Positions 1 through 7,178 of a stretch of 21,148 bases of DNA are shown here, one piece after another. The position numbers and the translations under genes are program-made. The stretch is taken from assembly GCA_964474655.1 (NCBI GenBank), contig CAYYTU010000052.1, forward strand, positions 1 through 21,148, given 5' to 3'. Position 1 is the stretch's first letter. Every line of letters starts with the position of its first letter. The DNA is from CAYYTU01 sp964474655 (GTDB taxonomy: Bacteria > Chloroflexota > Anaerolineae > B4-G1). The notes below the pieces were generated by a model that searched no databases, was not told the DNA's origin, and saw nothing but the letters and a program-made list of their open reading frames with translations.

Positions 1-27
1 AATGTAAGTTCTGTTTAGGTTGACGTG

Positions 28-62
28 AAAACTGCTCAGGCTTGCTGAGTCTGGGCGGTTTT
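28..62 (+). terminator. Rho-independent terminator of an upstream gene
   Basis: A 12-bp stem (28-39 with 51-62, including two G-T pairs) encloses an 11-nt loop and is followed by a T-rich run to about 70. The T run lies on the plus strand, so it probably ends a plus-strand gene lying left of the window. Confidence 0.6.
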
Positions 63-76
63 TATGTTTTGCCATA

Positions 77-213
77 TACAACGAGACTTCAACGAAGTTG
101 ATCCTTTGATAGTCATCCTGAGCCGTTCGGCTGAGCTCACGCCGAAGCCTGTCGAAGGATGATGACTTGGCGAAAATGGCACTATTCGAGAGGCTCGTCA
201 ACGTCTCGTTGTA
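77..213. repeat. MITE-like element with terminal inverted repeats
   Basis: TACAACGAGAC at 77-87 is repeated in inverse orientation at 203-213; extending inward, 16 of 19 positions match. Each end can be read as a TA dinucleotide (77-78 and 212-213) flanking a terminal repeat that starts CAACGAGAC, which would fit a TA target duplication of the IS630/mariner kind. The interior has no coding potential and holds the palindromic repeat at 111-167. Calling it a miniature transposable element is inference; a large stem-loop of another origin is possible. Confidence 0.4.
111..167. repeat. Intergenic palindromic repeat, copy 1
   Basis: Begins AGTCATCCTGAGCC and ends GAAGGATGATGACT, so the outer arms pair; the inner AGCCGTTCGGCT forms a smaller hairpin. 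Closely related sequence recurs at 12118-12145 (same orientation, shortened) and 12158-12208 (inverted). It belongs to the dispersed, non-coding repeat class of the REP type. Confidence 0.65.
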
Positions 214-265
214 GTAATAAAGCGTTTTGTGAGAGAGCAAGACGTTCGATTCTTATCAGCACAAG

Positions 266-272
266 AAGGTGG
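266..272 (+). promoter_or_regulatory. Shine-Dalgarno for the FKBP gene, fixes start at 281
   Basis: AAGGTGG lies 8 nt before the ATG at 281. The in-frame GTG at 269 overlaps this site and is therefore unlikely to be the start. Confidence 0.6.
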
Positions 273-280
273 TTTTGCAA

Positions 281-751
281 ATGACAGAAAAGACACTCGC
301 AGTTTCTGATGGATTGTTGGTCAGCCTTGATTATACCCTTCGGCTCGATGATGACGAGGTTATCGATACGTCGGAGGGGCGGGAGCCGCTGGATTTCGTG
401 CAGGGGCAGAATCAGGTCGTGCCTGGCCTGGAGCAGGCTCTCTACGGGATGGAAGTCGGCGACGAGAGAGACGTGGTGGTCGAACCGGACGAGGGGTACG
501 GCGAACGCGACCCCGAAGCGATGCAGGTAGTCCCCAATGATGCTTTCCCCGCCGACGTCGATCTAGAGCCCGGGATGGGCCTCCGCATCCGCGATGGCGC
601 GGGACGTACGACGACGGCTTTTGTGGACGAGGTCCTTCCGGAAGGCGTCAAGCTGGACTTTAACCATCCTCTGGCCGGTGAGACACTTCACTTCCACGTG
701 AAGATCGTCGACCTTCAGGACGCCCCCAGCCCTGGCATCGCTGGCCGGTGA
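281..751 (+). CDS. FKBP/SlyD-type peptidyl-prolyl isomerase, 3' end altered by duplication
   Basis: Predicted cytoplasmic peptidyl-prolyl cis-trans isomerase of the SlyD-like FKBP class, which acts as a folding helper. The 156-residue product shows the FKBP half (V-x-Y-T-L, DTSEG near the start, VPGLEQALYGMEVGDE), an inserted-in-flap segment beginning GYGERDPEA, and the return strand NHPLAGETLHFHVKI typical of SlyD relatives. No signal peptide is seen. The C-terminus is abnormal: a 70-bp tandem duplication (671-740 and 741-810) shifts the frame, so the protein ends ...GIAGR at 751. Removing one copy restores a 172-residue protein with a cysteine-rich tail (GCGPCSGCG ... GCC) ending at 869. 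The catalytic core appears intact, so the gene may still work. Isolated gene, closed by the hairpin at 912-942. Confidence 0.88.
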   Translation: MTEKTLAVSDGLLVSLDYTLRLDDDEVIDTSEGREPLDFVQGQNQVVPGLEQALYGMEVGDERDVVVEPDEGYGERDPEAMQVVPNDAFPADVDLEPGMGLRIRDGAGRTTTAFVDEVLPEGVKLDFNHPLAGETLHFHVKIVDLQDAPSPGIAGR

Positions 752-810
752 GACACTTCACTTCCACGTGAAGATCGCCGACCTTCAGGACGCCCCCAGC
801 CCTGGCATCG
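671..810 (+). repeat. 70-bp tandem duplication inside the FKBP gene
   Basis: Copies 671-740 and 741-810 differ at one base (T708 versus C778). The five bases CTGGC begin each copy and also follow the second (811-815), which is what slippage or recombination between short direct repeats would leave. As 70 is not a multiple of 3, the duplication changes reading frame. Confidence 0.97.
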
Positions 811-869
811 CTGGCTGCGGCCCCTGCAGCGGATGTGGGCCTTCCGGCGCTCCAGAAGGCTGCTGCTAG
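752..869 (+). pseudogene. Detached Cys-rich C-terminal coding remnant of the FKBP gene
   Basis: The frame beginning at 741 reads LAGETLHFHVKIADLQDAP and continues to a cysteine-rich tail with five cysteines (CGPCSGC, then CC) before TAG at 867-869. It is the original 3' end of the FKBP gene, now out of frame. Cysteine- or histidine-rich tails in SlyD relatives bind metals such as nickel; loss of the tail would remove that property. No start codon or ribosome site supports independent expression. Confidence 0.75.
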
Positions 870-911
870 GCGCTCGCCGTAGTCTCTCTGGAGACTGAGC
901 ACGAGGCCGAG

Positions 912-942
912 AAAATCCCCCATCACATTGATGGGGGATTTT
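912..942. terminator. Bidirectional terminator between convergent genes
   Basis: Perfect 12-bp stem, AAAATCCCCCAT (912-923) with its complement (931-942), and a 7-nt loop. A-tract on one side and T-tract on the other allow termination in both directions, for the FKBP gene and the opposing FAD oxidoreductase. Confidence 0.85.
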
Positions 943-986
943 GGATTCTCTGACCACTACTGGGAGCGAAGTGGTGCGTTACTGTG

Positions 987-2102
987 CTACCTAGTGATCC
1001 GTTGGGCCGATAGCAGCCCCAGGTCACCTTGACCAAGCATCGCATCGACCAGGCGCTCGGCCACCACGAAGGCCCAGGCCAGGCCGCGTCCGCCGAACCC
1101 GACTGCGAAGTGGACCTGCGGCAGATCGGGCAGTGCGCCCAGCAGCGGCAAGCCGTCCGGCGTGAAGCCTCTGATCGCCGAAAGATGCTCGGTCTTCTTC
1201 AGATCGGCCTCGGGGAAGTGATCTGCCGCGAAGCGTGCCAGTCGCGCCTTCGTGATCTCTCCCGCCTCGCCTTCCGACTCCAGGCCCTGCCCTCCGCAGC
1301 TGCTCAGCACCAGTTGCTTGTTGGGTAGCTGCCGACAACACTCGTGGCCATAGTTGGCGCTACACGGTTGCTCCAATGTCACGTCCGTCAACGGTGGGGT
1401 GCGGAAAGCGAATCCACGCACGGGAATGACCTTATCGACGAAATAGTCGTGCACCAGCGGCGCGTATCCGTTGACTGCCAATACCACGGCGCCGCAGCGC
1501 ACCACCCGGCGGGGGGCCCAGATGCGAACCTCGCCGTCGATCGGTTCCAGGTGGTGGACTTCCGTCCCCTCGTGTACCATTACCTCGCTTTCGGCCAACA
1601 GCGCCTGGGTCAGTGAGGCGGCATCGACCGTGACGTCGTCGGGCTGGCGGAGAGCAGCGAAGAAGTTACGTTCCAGGGGATCGCCGCGCCCGAACCAGGC
1701 GTCGAAACCGTCCTCGCGCAAGAACTCGGTCGATTCCCGCAGCGCGGTGGCCTCCTCATCGTCAGACGCCAGCTGTAAGCTGCCGGAGCGCTCCACCGGT
1801 ACCTTCAATCGCATCGCTGCCTCGACCAGCCGCTCGCGCCCTCCAATCGTGAGCGCCCATAACTCTCGCGCTTTTTCCCGTCCGTAGACAGAGATGGCCC
1901 AGTTGTAGTGACCAGAAAGGCCGGTCAACACCATGCCGCTGCTCTGGCCTGTGGCCCCGGCGGCTACCTGGCGTGCTTCCAGGATGGCTGTCTCATACCC
2001 CGCGCGGGCCAGCCGCGCGGCCACGGCCGCGCCTACCAGCCCCGCCCCGACGACGACTACATCGCAGCTAGCCTCTCGTGTTCGCTCTTGTTTGCTAAGC
2101 AT
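987..2102 (-). CDS. FAD-dependent oxidoreductase, DAO (glycine/D-amino-acid oxidase) family
   Basis: Predicted 371-residue soluble flavoenzyme. The N-terminus has a Rossmann dinucleotide-binding loop, VVVGAGLVGAAVAARLARAG (G19-x-G21-x-x-G24), with E42 at the end of the second strand to hold the FAD ribose, followed by GATGQSSG, the family's second FAD contact. The C-terminus has the matching RGFTPDGLPLLGALP and VGFGGRGLAWAF segments that close over the flavin. Length fits the DAO family (about 370-400). The substrate is not evident; amines, amino acids or sarcosine-like compounds are all possible. It is the last gene of a minus-strand operon, 30 bases after the methyltransferase. AGGAG at 2109-2113, six bases from the ATG, supports the start. 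The shared operon with a methyltransferase does not by itself define a pathway. Confidence 0.85.
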   Translation of the reverse strand: MLSKQERTREASCDVVVVGAGLVGAAVAARLARAGYETAILEARQVAAGATGQSSGMVLTGLSGHYNWAISVYGREKARELWALTIGGRERLVEAAMRLKVPVERSGSLQLASDDEEATALRESTEFLREDGFDAWFGRGDPLERNFFAALRQPDDVTVDAASLTQALLAESEVMVHEGTEVHHLEPIDGEVRIWAPRRVVRCGAVVLAVNGYAPLVHDYFVDKVIPVRGFAFRTPPLTDVTLEQPCSANYGHECCRQLPNKQLVLSSCGGQGLESEGEAGEITKARLARFAADHFPEADLKKTEHLSAIRGFTPDGLPLLGALPDLPQVHFAVGFGGRGLAWAFVVAERLVDAMLGQGDLGLLSAQRITR

Positions 2103-2132
2103 TCTCCTCTCCTCGTCTGGTAGATTGGCCGG

Positions 2133-3302
2133 TTATGTCTCTTCTGGTGATACTTTTGCTGTCAATACGTGATAGCTGCCGTCGTCGTAAGTGGTGCGGA
2201 GGTGACTGAAGGTCTCTCCCATCAGCTCGTCATAGCCCAAGAAGCGATTGGCGACGAGAAAGAACCGTCCGCCGGGCCGGAGTACGCGCTTCGCATCGCG
2301 CACGAACTGCCAGGCCACGTCGTAATCCACCTCCACGCCCTGGTGGAAGGGTGGATTGGAGATCACGACGTCGAAAGGCTCGCTCTCGAATACCGCCGAG
2401 GCGCAATCGGAGACCAGCACCTCCGCGTTATCGACGGCGTTCGCCGCCAGCGTGCGTCGAGCCGATTCGACGGCCCGCACGTCCGCGTCCACCAGCACGA
2501 CTTCCCCGTCGCCGGCGCGACGGGCGGCCGCCACCCCAGCCAGCCCGGTCCCGCAGCCCAGGTCTAGCACGCGATCGGCTGGTTCAATCGTCATCGTCTC
2601 CACCAGCTTTCGCGTGCCGGCGTCCAGTCGATCCCAGGCGAAGACGCCCGGTTTGCTGACCAGGAGTGTCTCTTTGCCGTCAAGTGTGATTCGATGCTCG
2701 GTGTAGCCCTTCGCCGGTTGGTCGACGGTCATAGCCGGGGGTTTGACCGCCATCGCCACGTGGTAGCCCTTCTTTTGCCGCACCACGCCGCACCGCCCGA
2801 ACAGCTCGCGGGCATACTTGATTGCTCCCTTGACGCCGTAACGCTTGTGCGTCACGAAGTAGAGCCGCCCTTCGGGCTTGAGCACCCAGGCGGCCCCTCG
2901 GATCAAGCGGCGCTGTACCTCCCGCCCGCGCGGCAGATGGCTCAGCACCAGGTCGAAGGATAACGGCTTCAGGTCCTCCACGCCGTCGGTCAAGTGCACG
3001 TCGGTGTTGGTCAGCTCGTTGGCCCTCATCGTGCGCTCGGCGCACGCCACCGCCGCCACGTTGCAATCGACCAGCGTGACGTCTCCTTGTGGGGCCAGCA
3101 GCCCGGCCACGGCGCCGATGACGCCAGTGCCGCAGCCCAAATCGAGCACGGTTTCGTCGGGCTCGATGAGCGGCATCTCCAACAACGCTGCCGTGCCGGG
3201 ATTGATCTCGTCCCACGACCAGACGCCGGGTTTACCGACGATCAATACCTGCTGACCACGTGCTCGGATAGCGTACTTGTGGAATTCGTAGTAATCAGTC
3301 AT
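2133..3302 (-). CDS. Tandem-domain class I methyltransferase, RsmC/RlmG-like
   Basis: 389-residue S-adenosylmethionine-dependent methyltransferase made of two homologous halves. Both halves carry a KPGV-x-x-WD-x-x-x-x-GT lead-in (about 24-37 and 217-230) and an intact SAM loop DLGCGTG (54-60 and 247-253). Only the second half has the NPPFH motif (316-320) used by RsmC-type enzymes to present the exocyclic guanine amine; the first has SHLP instead (121-124). This matches RsmC/RlmG, where the N-terminal half is a degenerate copy, so rRNA guanine-N2 methylation is the likeliest role. Unusually the first SAM loop is not degraded. A longer frame extends to 3389, but ATG 3302 is 7 nt after the stop of the upstream kinase and fits the start of homology, so translation is probably coupled. 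Exact rRNA target unknown. Confidence 0.82.
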   Translation of the reverse strand: MTDYYEFHKYAIRARGQQVLIVGKPGVWSWDEINPGTAALLEMPLIEPDETVLDLGCGTGVIGAVAGLLAPQGDVTLVDCNVAAVACAERTMRANELTNTDVHLTDGVEDLKPLSFDLVLSHLPRGREVQRRLIRGAAWVLKPEGRLYFVTHKRYGVKGAIKYARELFGRCGVVRQKKGYHVAMAVKPPAMTVDQPAKGYTEHRITLDGKETLLVSKPGVFAWDRLDAGTRKLVETMTIEPADRVLDLGCGTGLAGVAAARRAGDGEVVLVDADVRAVESARRTLAANAVDNAEVLVSDCASAVFESEPFDVVISNPPFHQGVEVDYDVAWQFVRDAKRVLRPGGRFFLVANRFLGYDELMGETFSHLRTTYDDGSYHVLTAKVSPEET

Positions 3303-3309
3303 CGTTGGT

Positions 3310-4650
3310 TTAATAGTCGTAGCAGCTGCCGCCGATGAACTCGCGGAGCAGCGAGTCTGGCGGGATCGGGGAGTCGTCCTCGACGGCAATGACGGCCTTT
3401 AGCAGCCGATGAACCCGCCGGGCGCGCTCATAGGCATCCTGGCGCAGCGGGTCGCCCTCGTACTTCTCCACCCACTCCGCAAACTGGTCGAACAAGCGGG
3501 CCTTCATAATGGGCAGCTCGTACGGCAGCCCGCTATTGATGATATAATCGGCGGTGCCCAGGTAGGGGATGATATTCCGCAGCTCGCTTTTGCGGACGTA
3601 GTGCCAGTGCCCCAGGGTTCGTTCCGGGTCGTAGGCGCGATGGGTGGCGTCGCGCACCATCCGGCGCATCAACCGCAGATCGGTCCAGCGCACGTACCGC
3701 CCCTCTGGTCCCTTCATCTGGAGCAGCGGTTCGATGTAGAGCTTGAACTTCAGCGCATCGTCGATGTCCACGGTCATATCGGGGTAGAGGCCGTGCAGGC
3801 TGTCGATCAAGATCATCTGATCCGGCTCGACCTGGAGCGGCGTCCGCGCGTCGTGGCGCTGACCGGTCTTGAAGTCGTAGAAGGGGATCATCACCTCTTC
3901 GCCCTCAAGCAGCCGGGTCAAGTGTTCGTTGATCAGCTCCAGGTCGAGCGCTTGCGGCGTCTCGAAGTCATAGTCGCCAAACTCGTCTTTGGGATGGAGA
4001 TCCAGATCGAAGAAGTAATTGTCGACGGCGAGCGGCACCAGGCTGACATCCGCCTTTTCCAGCAGGTGGCTGAGCTTGGTGGTGGTCGTCGTCTTGCCAG
4101 AGGAGGAGGGCCCGGCGATGATCACCAGCCGCACCTCGTCGCGGCGCTGCTTGATCATCTCGGCCGCGGTGGTGACGTCCTCAAGGTAGGCGTGATCGCT
4201 TTCCCGCACGATCTGGGGAAATTCACCGTCGGCGATGCGCTCGTTCAGCTGCTTCACGGTGTGGAGGTTATGCTCCACCGTCCAATCCAGTACCTCCCAG
4301 ATCTTATGCCAGGGGATGTTTTCAGAGGGTTGCGCCGAGCGTTTGGCGCGTTCACGACGTCGTTGCGCACGTTCCTCGCGGTAGAGGATGTAGGCCTTGG
4401 CTGTCTTGGCGTGTCCGTTCTCTATCAGGACTTTCTCCACCACGTCCTGAATCTCCTCGACCGTGGGTGTGTGATCAGGCGGCGTCGTCTCCTCCAGTAC
4501 CTCGACCACTTGATCGGCCAGATTCTCGGCCAGCTGGCGGTCGCGTCCACCTACGGCCACCGCTGCACTGTAGATGGCGTTGGTGATACGATCTTTGTTG
4601 AAGGGAACGACGGCACCCGTTCGCTTGACGACGTGCGTCATGTCTGACAT
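3310..4650 (-). CDS. ATP-cone/uridine-kinase-like nucleoside kinase
   Basis: 446-residue fusion. Residues about 5-92 form an ATP-cone (VVKRTGAVVPFNKDRI ... AKTAKAYILYRE), the nucleotide-sensing domain known from ribonucleotide reductases and NrdR. An Arg-rich linker follows (about 92-105), then a P-loop kinase of the uridine kinase/phosphoribulokinase family with Walker A GPSSSGKTT (180-188), DNYF near 210 and ILIDSLHGL as the Walker B region. It probably phosphorylates a nucleoside or related sugar with ATP, with activity tuned by the cone; the substrate cannot be read from sequence. Start: GAGAGGAG at 4659-4666 stands 8 nt from ATG 4650. Upstream ATGs at 4701 and 4668 lie between the promoter -10 and this site or overlap it, and are less likely. 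First gene of the operon, followed after 7 nt by the methyltransferase. Confidence 0.86.
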   Translation of the reverse strand: MSDMTHVVKRTGAVVPFNKDRITNAIYSAAVAVGGRDRQLAENLADQVVEVLEETTPPDHTPTVEEIQDVVEKVLIENGHAKTAKAYILYREERAQRRRERAKRSAQPSENIPWHKIWEVLDWTVEHNLHTVKQLNERIADGEFPQIVRESDHAYLEDVTTAAEMIKQRRDEVRLVIIAGPSSSGKTTTTTKLSHLLEKADVSLVPLAVDNYFFDLDLHPKDEFGDYDFETPQALDLELINEHLTRLLEGEEVMIPFYDFKTGQRHDARTPLQVEPDQMILIDSLHGLYPDMTVDIDDALKFKLYIEPLLQMKGPEGRYVRWTDLRLMRRMVRDATHRAYDPERTLGHWHYVRKSELRNIIPYLGTADYIINSGLPYELPIMKARLFDQFAEWVEKYEGDPLRQDAYERARRVHRLLKAVIAVEDDSPIPPDSLLREFIGGSCYDY

Positions 4651-4658
4651 CCGCTTTG

Positions 4659-4666
4659 CTCCTCTC
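4659..4666 (-). promoter_or_regulatory. Shine-Dalgarno of the nucleoside kinase, fixes start at 4650
   Basis: GAGAGGAG on the minus strand, 8 nt before ATG 4650. It overlaps the alternative ATG at 4668, arguing against that start. Confidence 0.65.
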
Positions 4667-4699
4667 ATTTCTCGATTCCATCGCCTCTTTTCAAGATAC

Positions 4700-4729
4700 A
4701 TTGTATCACGGTTGAAGGTAAACCGTCAA
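4700..4729 (-). promoter_or_regulatory. Sigma70-type promoter of the kinase-methyltransferase-oxidoreductase operon
   Basis: Minus-strand TTGACG (-35, 4724-4729), an 18-bp spacer, and TACAAT (-10, 4700-4705). Transcription would start near 4693, giving a leader of about 43 nt before ATG 4650. Confidence 0.72.
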
Positions 4730-4813
4730 GAATCTACATTTCCTTTCCAGGGCTTCTGGGGCTCTCCGTAGTGCTCAAGTTGGATTTGTAACCCACGCCC
4801 TGGGGGCTCTCCC

Positions 4814-4842
4814 TTTACAACCTGCGAAAGAGCGTGTATAGT
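4814..4842 (+). promoter_or_regulatory. Sigma70-type promoter of the UbiD-like gene
   Basis: TTTACA (-35, 4814-4819), a 17-bp spacer and TATAGT (-10, 4837-4842), giving a leader of about 73 nt before ATG 4922. It is divergent from the promoter at 4700-4729, with about 85 bp between the two -35 boxes. Confidence 0.62.
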
Positions 4843-4921
4843 TCGTCTCGACTTGGACTAGGGTTGGCCTGGCGGCAGTTACGCTCAAGCCGATGAAGGC
4901 GCTGAGCGTCGAAAGGATATG

Positions 4922-6388
4922 ATGGCGGATCATACATTACATACGTTTGTGGACTTGCTGGCGGATCGCGGAGAGCTCGTCCGCATCGACGAGCCGGTTT
5001 CGGCCGAGTTGGAGATCACCGAGATCGTCGATCGTGTCTCGAAGGGACCTCAAGAGCGCAACAAGGCGCTGTTGTTCGAGCGCGTGAGCGGCTATGACGT
5101 GCCAGTGCTGATCAATATGTTCGGCAATGCAAGGCGTATGGCCTGGGCGCTCCACGTGGATGAGCTGGAGGATCTGCGGCGTAACTTAGCCGAGCTGATC
5201 GACCTGCGGCTGCCGCAGGGGGTGGGGGATGCACTCAAACGCGGTAAGTCCCTCTTCGACGCGCTGCGAGCCGCCGGGTTGAGGCCGCGCACCGTGCGGC
5301 GGGCGCCGGTACAGCAGCGCGTGGAGACGGAGGCTCCCTCGCTCGACTTCATCCCGATCCTGAAGTGTTGGCCCGAGGACGGGGGGCCGTTCATCACCTT
5401 GCCCCAGGTCGTGACTCGCCATCCGGAGACCGGCGTGCGCAACGTGGGAATGTACCGCCTCCAGAAAGTCGATCGTCGCACGTTGTTGATGCACTGGCAG
5501 CGCCACAAGGGCGGCGCTGAGCACGAGCGGGTGGCTCTGGAGCAGGAGCGTCAGCCGACGATCCCGGCGGCGGTGGTGTTGGGCGGCGATCCGGCTTCCA
5601 TCTGGTGCGCGTCGGCACCGCTGCCGCCGGATATCGACGAGTATCTGCTCGCCGGCTGGCTCCGTGGGAGGCCGGTGCCCTTCGTCGAGTGCGTCAGCCA
5701 GCCGCTGGAGGTGCCGGCCAATGCCGATATCGTCATTGAGGGCTACGTGGATCCCAACGATCAGCGGCCCGAGGGGCCCTTCGGCGATCACACCGGCTAC
5801 TACACGCCGGTGGAGCGCTTTCCCGCTTTCCACGTCACGGCTATCACCCGCCGGCGCGATCCGATCTATCCCGCCACCGTGGTCGGCATCCCGCCGATGG
5901 AGGATTACTGGATGGGGAAGGCGACCGAGCGGCTCTTCTTACCTCTGGTGCGGTTATTTTTGCCGGAGGTAGTCGATTTCGCGATGCCGGCCCCGGGAGT
6001 CTTCCACAACCTGGTGTTGGTGAGCATCGAGAAACGCTTCCCCGGTCACGCCCGCAAGGTGATCCACGGGCTGTGGGGACTGGCGCTGCTCAGTTTGGCC
6101 AAGGCCATCGTGGTGGTGGATGAATGGGTCGACGTGCACGATCCCATCGAGGTGGCCTGGCAGGCCTTGGGCAACGTCGATTGGTCCCGCGACGTGATGA
6201 TCAGCCAGGGCCTGGTCGACCAGCTCGATCACGCTTCGTATAGTGAGTCTTTCGGGGGAAAGATTGGCGTCGATGCCACAGCCAAGCTGCCCGAGGAGGG
6301 CTATATGCGCGGTTGGCCCGATGTGGTGCGGATGGATCCGGCGGTCAAGGCGCAAGTCGATGCGCTGTGGGAGTCGCTGGGCTGGTGA
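4922..6388 (+). CDS. UbiD-family (prFMN-dependent) decarboxylase
   Basis: 488-residue member of the UbiD family, which decarboxylates aromatic or unsaturated acids with prenylated FMN and a metal; family roles include ubiquinone and menaquinone synthesis and aromatic degradation. Visible family marks are NVGMYRLQ (N174, R179, cofactor and metal side), VIEGYVDP (E273), EGPFGDHTGYY (284-294, with the catalytic acid region) and GIPPMEDYWMGKATER, then the C-terminal SESFGGKIGVDATAKL. Length is usual for the family. ATG 4922 is preferred over the adjacent ATG 4919 because the AAAGGAT site ending at 4918 leaves better spacing. A menaquinone-type role is plausible, but no UbiX (the prFMN maker) or other quinone gene lies in the window, so the substrate stays open. 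Probably co-transcribed with the membrane protein 53 nt downstream. Confidence 0.88.
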   Translation: MADHTLHTFVDLLADRGELVRIDEPVSAELEITEIVDRVSKGPQERNKALLFERVSGYDVPVLINMFGNARRMAWALHVDELEDLRRNLAELIDLRLPQGVGDALKRGKSLFDALRAAGLRPRTVRRAPVQQRVETEAPSLDFIPILKCWPEDGGPFITLPQVVTRHPETGVRNVGMYRLQKVDRRTLLMHWQRHKGGAEHERVALEQERQPTIPAAVVLGGDPASIWCASAPLPPDIDEYLLAGWLRGRPVPFVECVSQPLEVPANADIVIEGYVDPNDQRPEGPFGDHTGYYTPVERFPAFHVTAITRRRDPIYPATVVGIPPMEDYWMGKATERLFLPLVRLFLPEVVDFAMPAPGVFHNLVLVSIEKRFPGHARKVIHGLWGLALLSLAKAIVVVDEWVDVHDPIEVAWQALGNVDWSRDVMISQGLVDQLDHASYSESFGGKIGVDATAKLPEEGYMRGWPDVVRMDPAVKAQVDALWESLGW

Positions 6389-6429
6389 CGGCTTGCTCGG
6401 ACGATTGCGGGATGAGGACGTTGGTCGAG

Positions 6430-6436
6430 AAGGAGG
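6430..6436 (+). promoter_or_regulatory. Strong Shine-Dalgarno selecting a TTG start
   Basis: AAGGAGG five nt before TTG 6442. No comparable site precedes the in-frame ATGs at 6412 and 6313, the latter of which lies inside the UbiD gene. Confidence 0.65.
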
Positions 6437-6441
6437 CTGTT

Positions 6442-7110
6442 TTGCAGGCTGTTTGGGGGCTTATCAAGCGATTGGCAGTTCTGGCGGTGGTGGTTGGGCT
6501 GGTTGGCCTGTTGCTTCTGCTGGGGCTGCGGTTGTGGGTCGAGCGGCGGTATCAGGATCACGTTTATACGCGCGTTGAGGACGTGCCGGAGCGCTCCGTG
6601 GCGCTGGTGCTGGGCGCCGGGCTCTGGCCCGATGGCTCACTCACGCCGGTTCTAGCGGACCGCGTTGCCACCGCGGCTGATCTCTACCATGCCGGCAAAG
6701 TCCAGAAGCTGCTCTGTAGCGGGGATAATCGCTTCGTGGACTACAACGAGCCGGAGGCGATGAAGACGTACGCGATGGAGCTGGGCGTCCCGGCGGCGGA
6801 CATCGTGCTCGATTACGCCGGTCGGCGCACCTACGATAGCTGTTATCGGGCCCAGGCCATCTTCGGCGTGGATCGCGTGGTGGCGGTCACGCAACGCTTC
6901 CACACCGCTCGTTCACTTTACACCTGCAACGCGCTGGGCGTCGATGCGGTCGCCATTGTGGCCAACCGTAGGACCTACGCTCGGCGGCGCGTCATCTGGA
7001 AGGCACGGGAGTATCTGGCGCTGTTCCTGGCCTGGTTCGACGTGAACGTGCGCCATCCGATGCCGGTGCTGGGGGAGCCGGAGCCGATCTGTGTGACATC
7101 GCCCGATTAA
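6442..7110 (+). CDS. SanA/YdcF-like DUF218 membrane-anchored protein
   Basis: 222-residue protein with a short N-terminal stretch, one strongly hydrophobic segment (about residues 10-28, LAVLAVVVGLVGLLLLLGLR) and a DUF218 domain outside the membrane. Family marks are VALVLGAGLWPDGSLTPVL, DRV-x-x-A-x-x-LY-x-x-G, LCSGDN, EA-x-x-M-x-x-YA-x-x-LGVP, DYAGRRTYDSCYRA and VTQRFHTARSLY. SanA and relatives affect envelope permeability and vancomycin resistance in enterobacteria; the chemistry is not settled. The start is assigned to TTG because AAGGAGG stands 5 nt upstream; an ATG start at 6412 would add ten residues with no good ribosome site. Likely second gene of the UbiD transcript, ended by the hairpin at 7355-7385. 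Confidence 0.83.
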   Translation: MQAVWGLIKRLAVLAVVVGLVGLLLLLGLRLWVERRYQDHVYTRVEDVPERSVALVLGAGLWPDGSLTPVLADRVATAADLYHAGKVQKLLCSGDNRFVDYNEPEAMKTYAMELGVPAADIVLDYAGRRTYDSCYRAQAIFGVDRVVAVTQRFHTARSLYTCNALGVDAVAIVANRRTYARRRVIWKAREYLALFLAWFDVNVRHPMPVLGEPEPICVTSPD

Positions 7111-7164
7111 GCGTCGGCCTAAGTTTGTTCGCTCTTGTGTAGGTAGCTGCACAAATATCGCCTG

Positions 7165-7178
7165 GCGACTAAAGTCGC
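7165..7178. repeat. Palindromic intergenic motif
   Basis: GCGACTAAAGTCGC is a perfect 6-bp inverted repeat around AA. A related inverted version (CGACTTTGTCG, 7229-7239, followed by GTAGC) occurs about 60 bp downstream. This resembles a dispersed GC-rich intergenic repeat, though only one locus is visible here. Confidence 0.45.

Noticed and set aside
3303..3389. N-terminal extension of the methyltransferase
   Set aside because: It lies within the end of the kinase gene, is Ser/Arg/Ala-rich, and shows no homology; ATG 3302 fits coupled translation.
3409..4647. Long open frame on the plus strand (412 codons)
   Set aside because: It is antisense to the ATP-cone nucleoside kinase, which has clear motifs, a ribosome site and a promoter; the antisense product has no recognisable family features.
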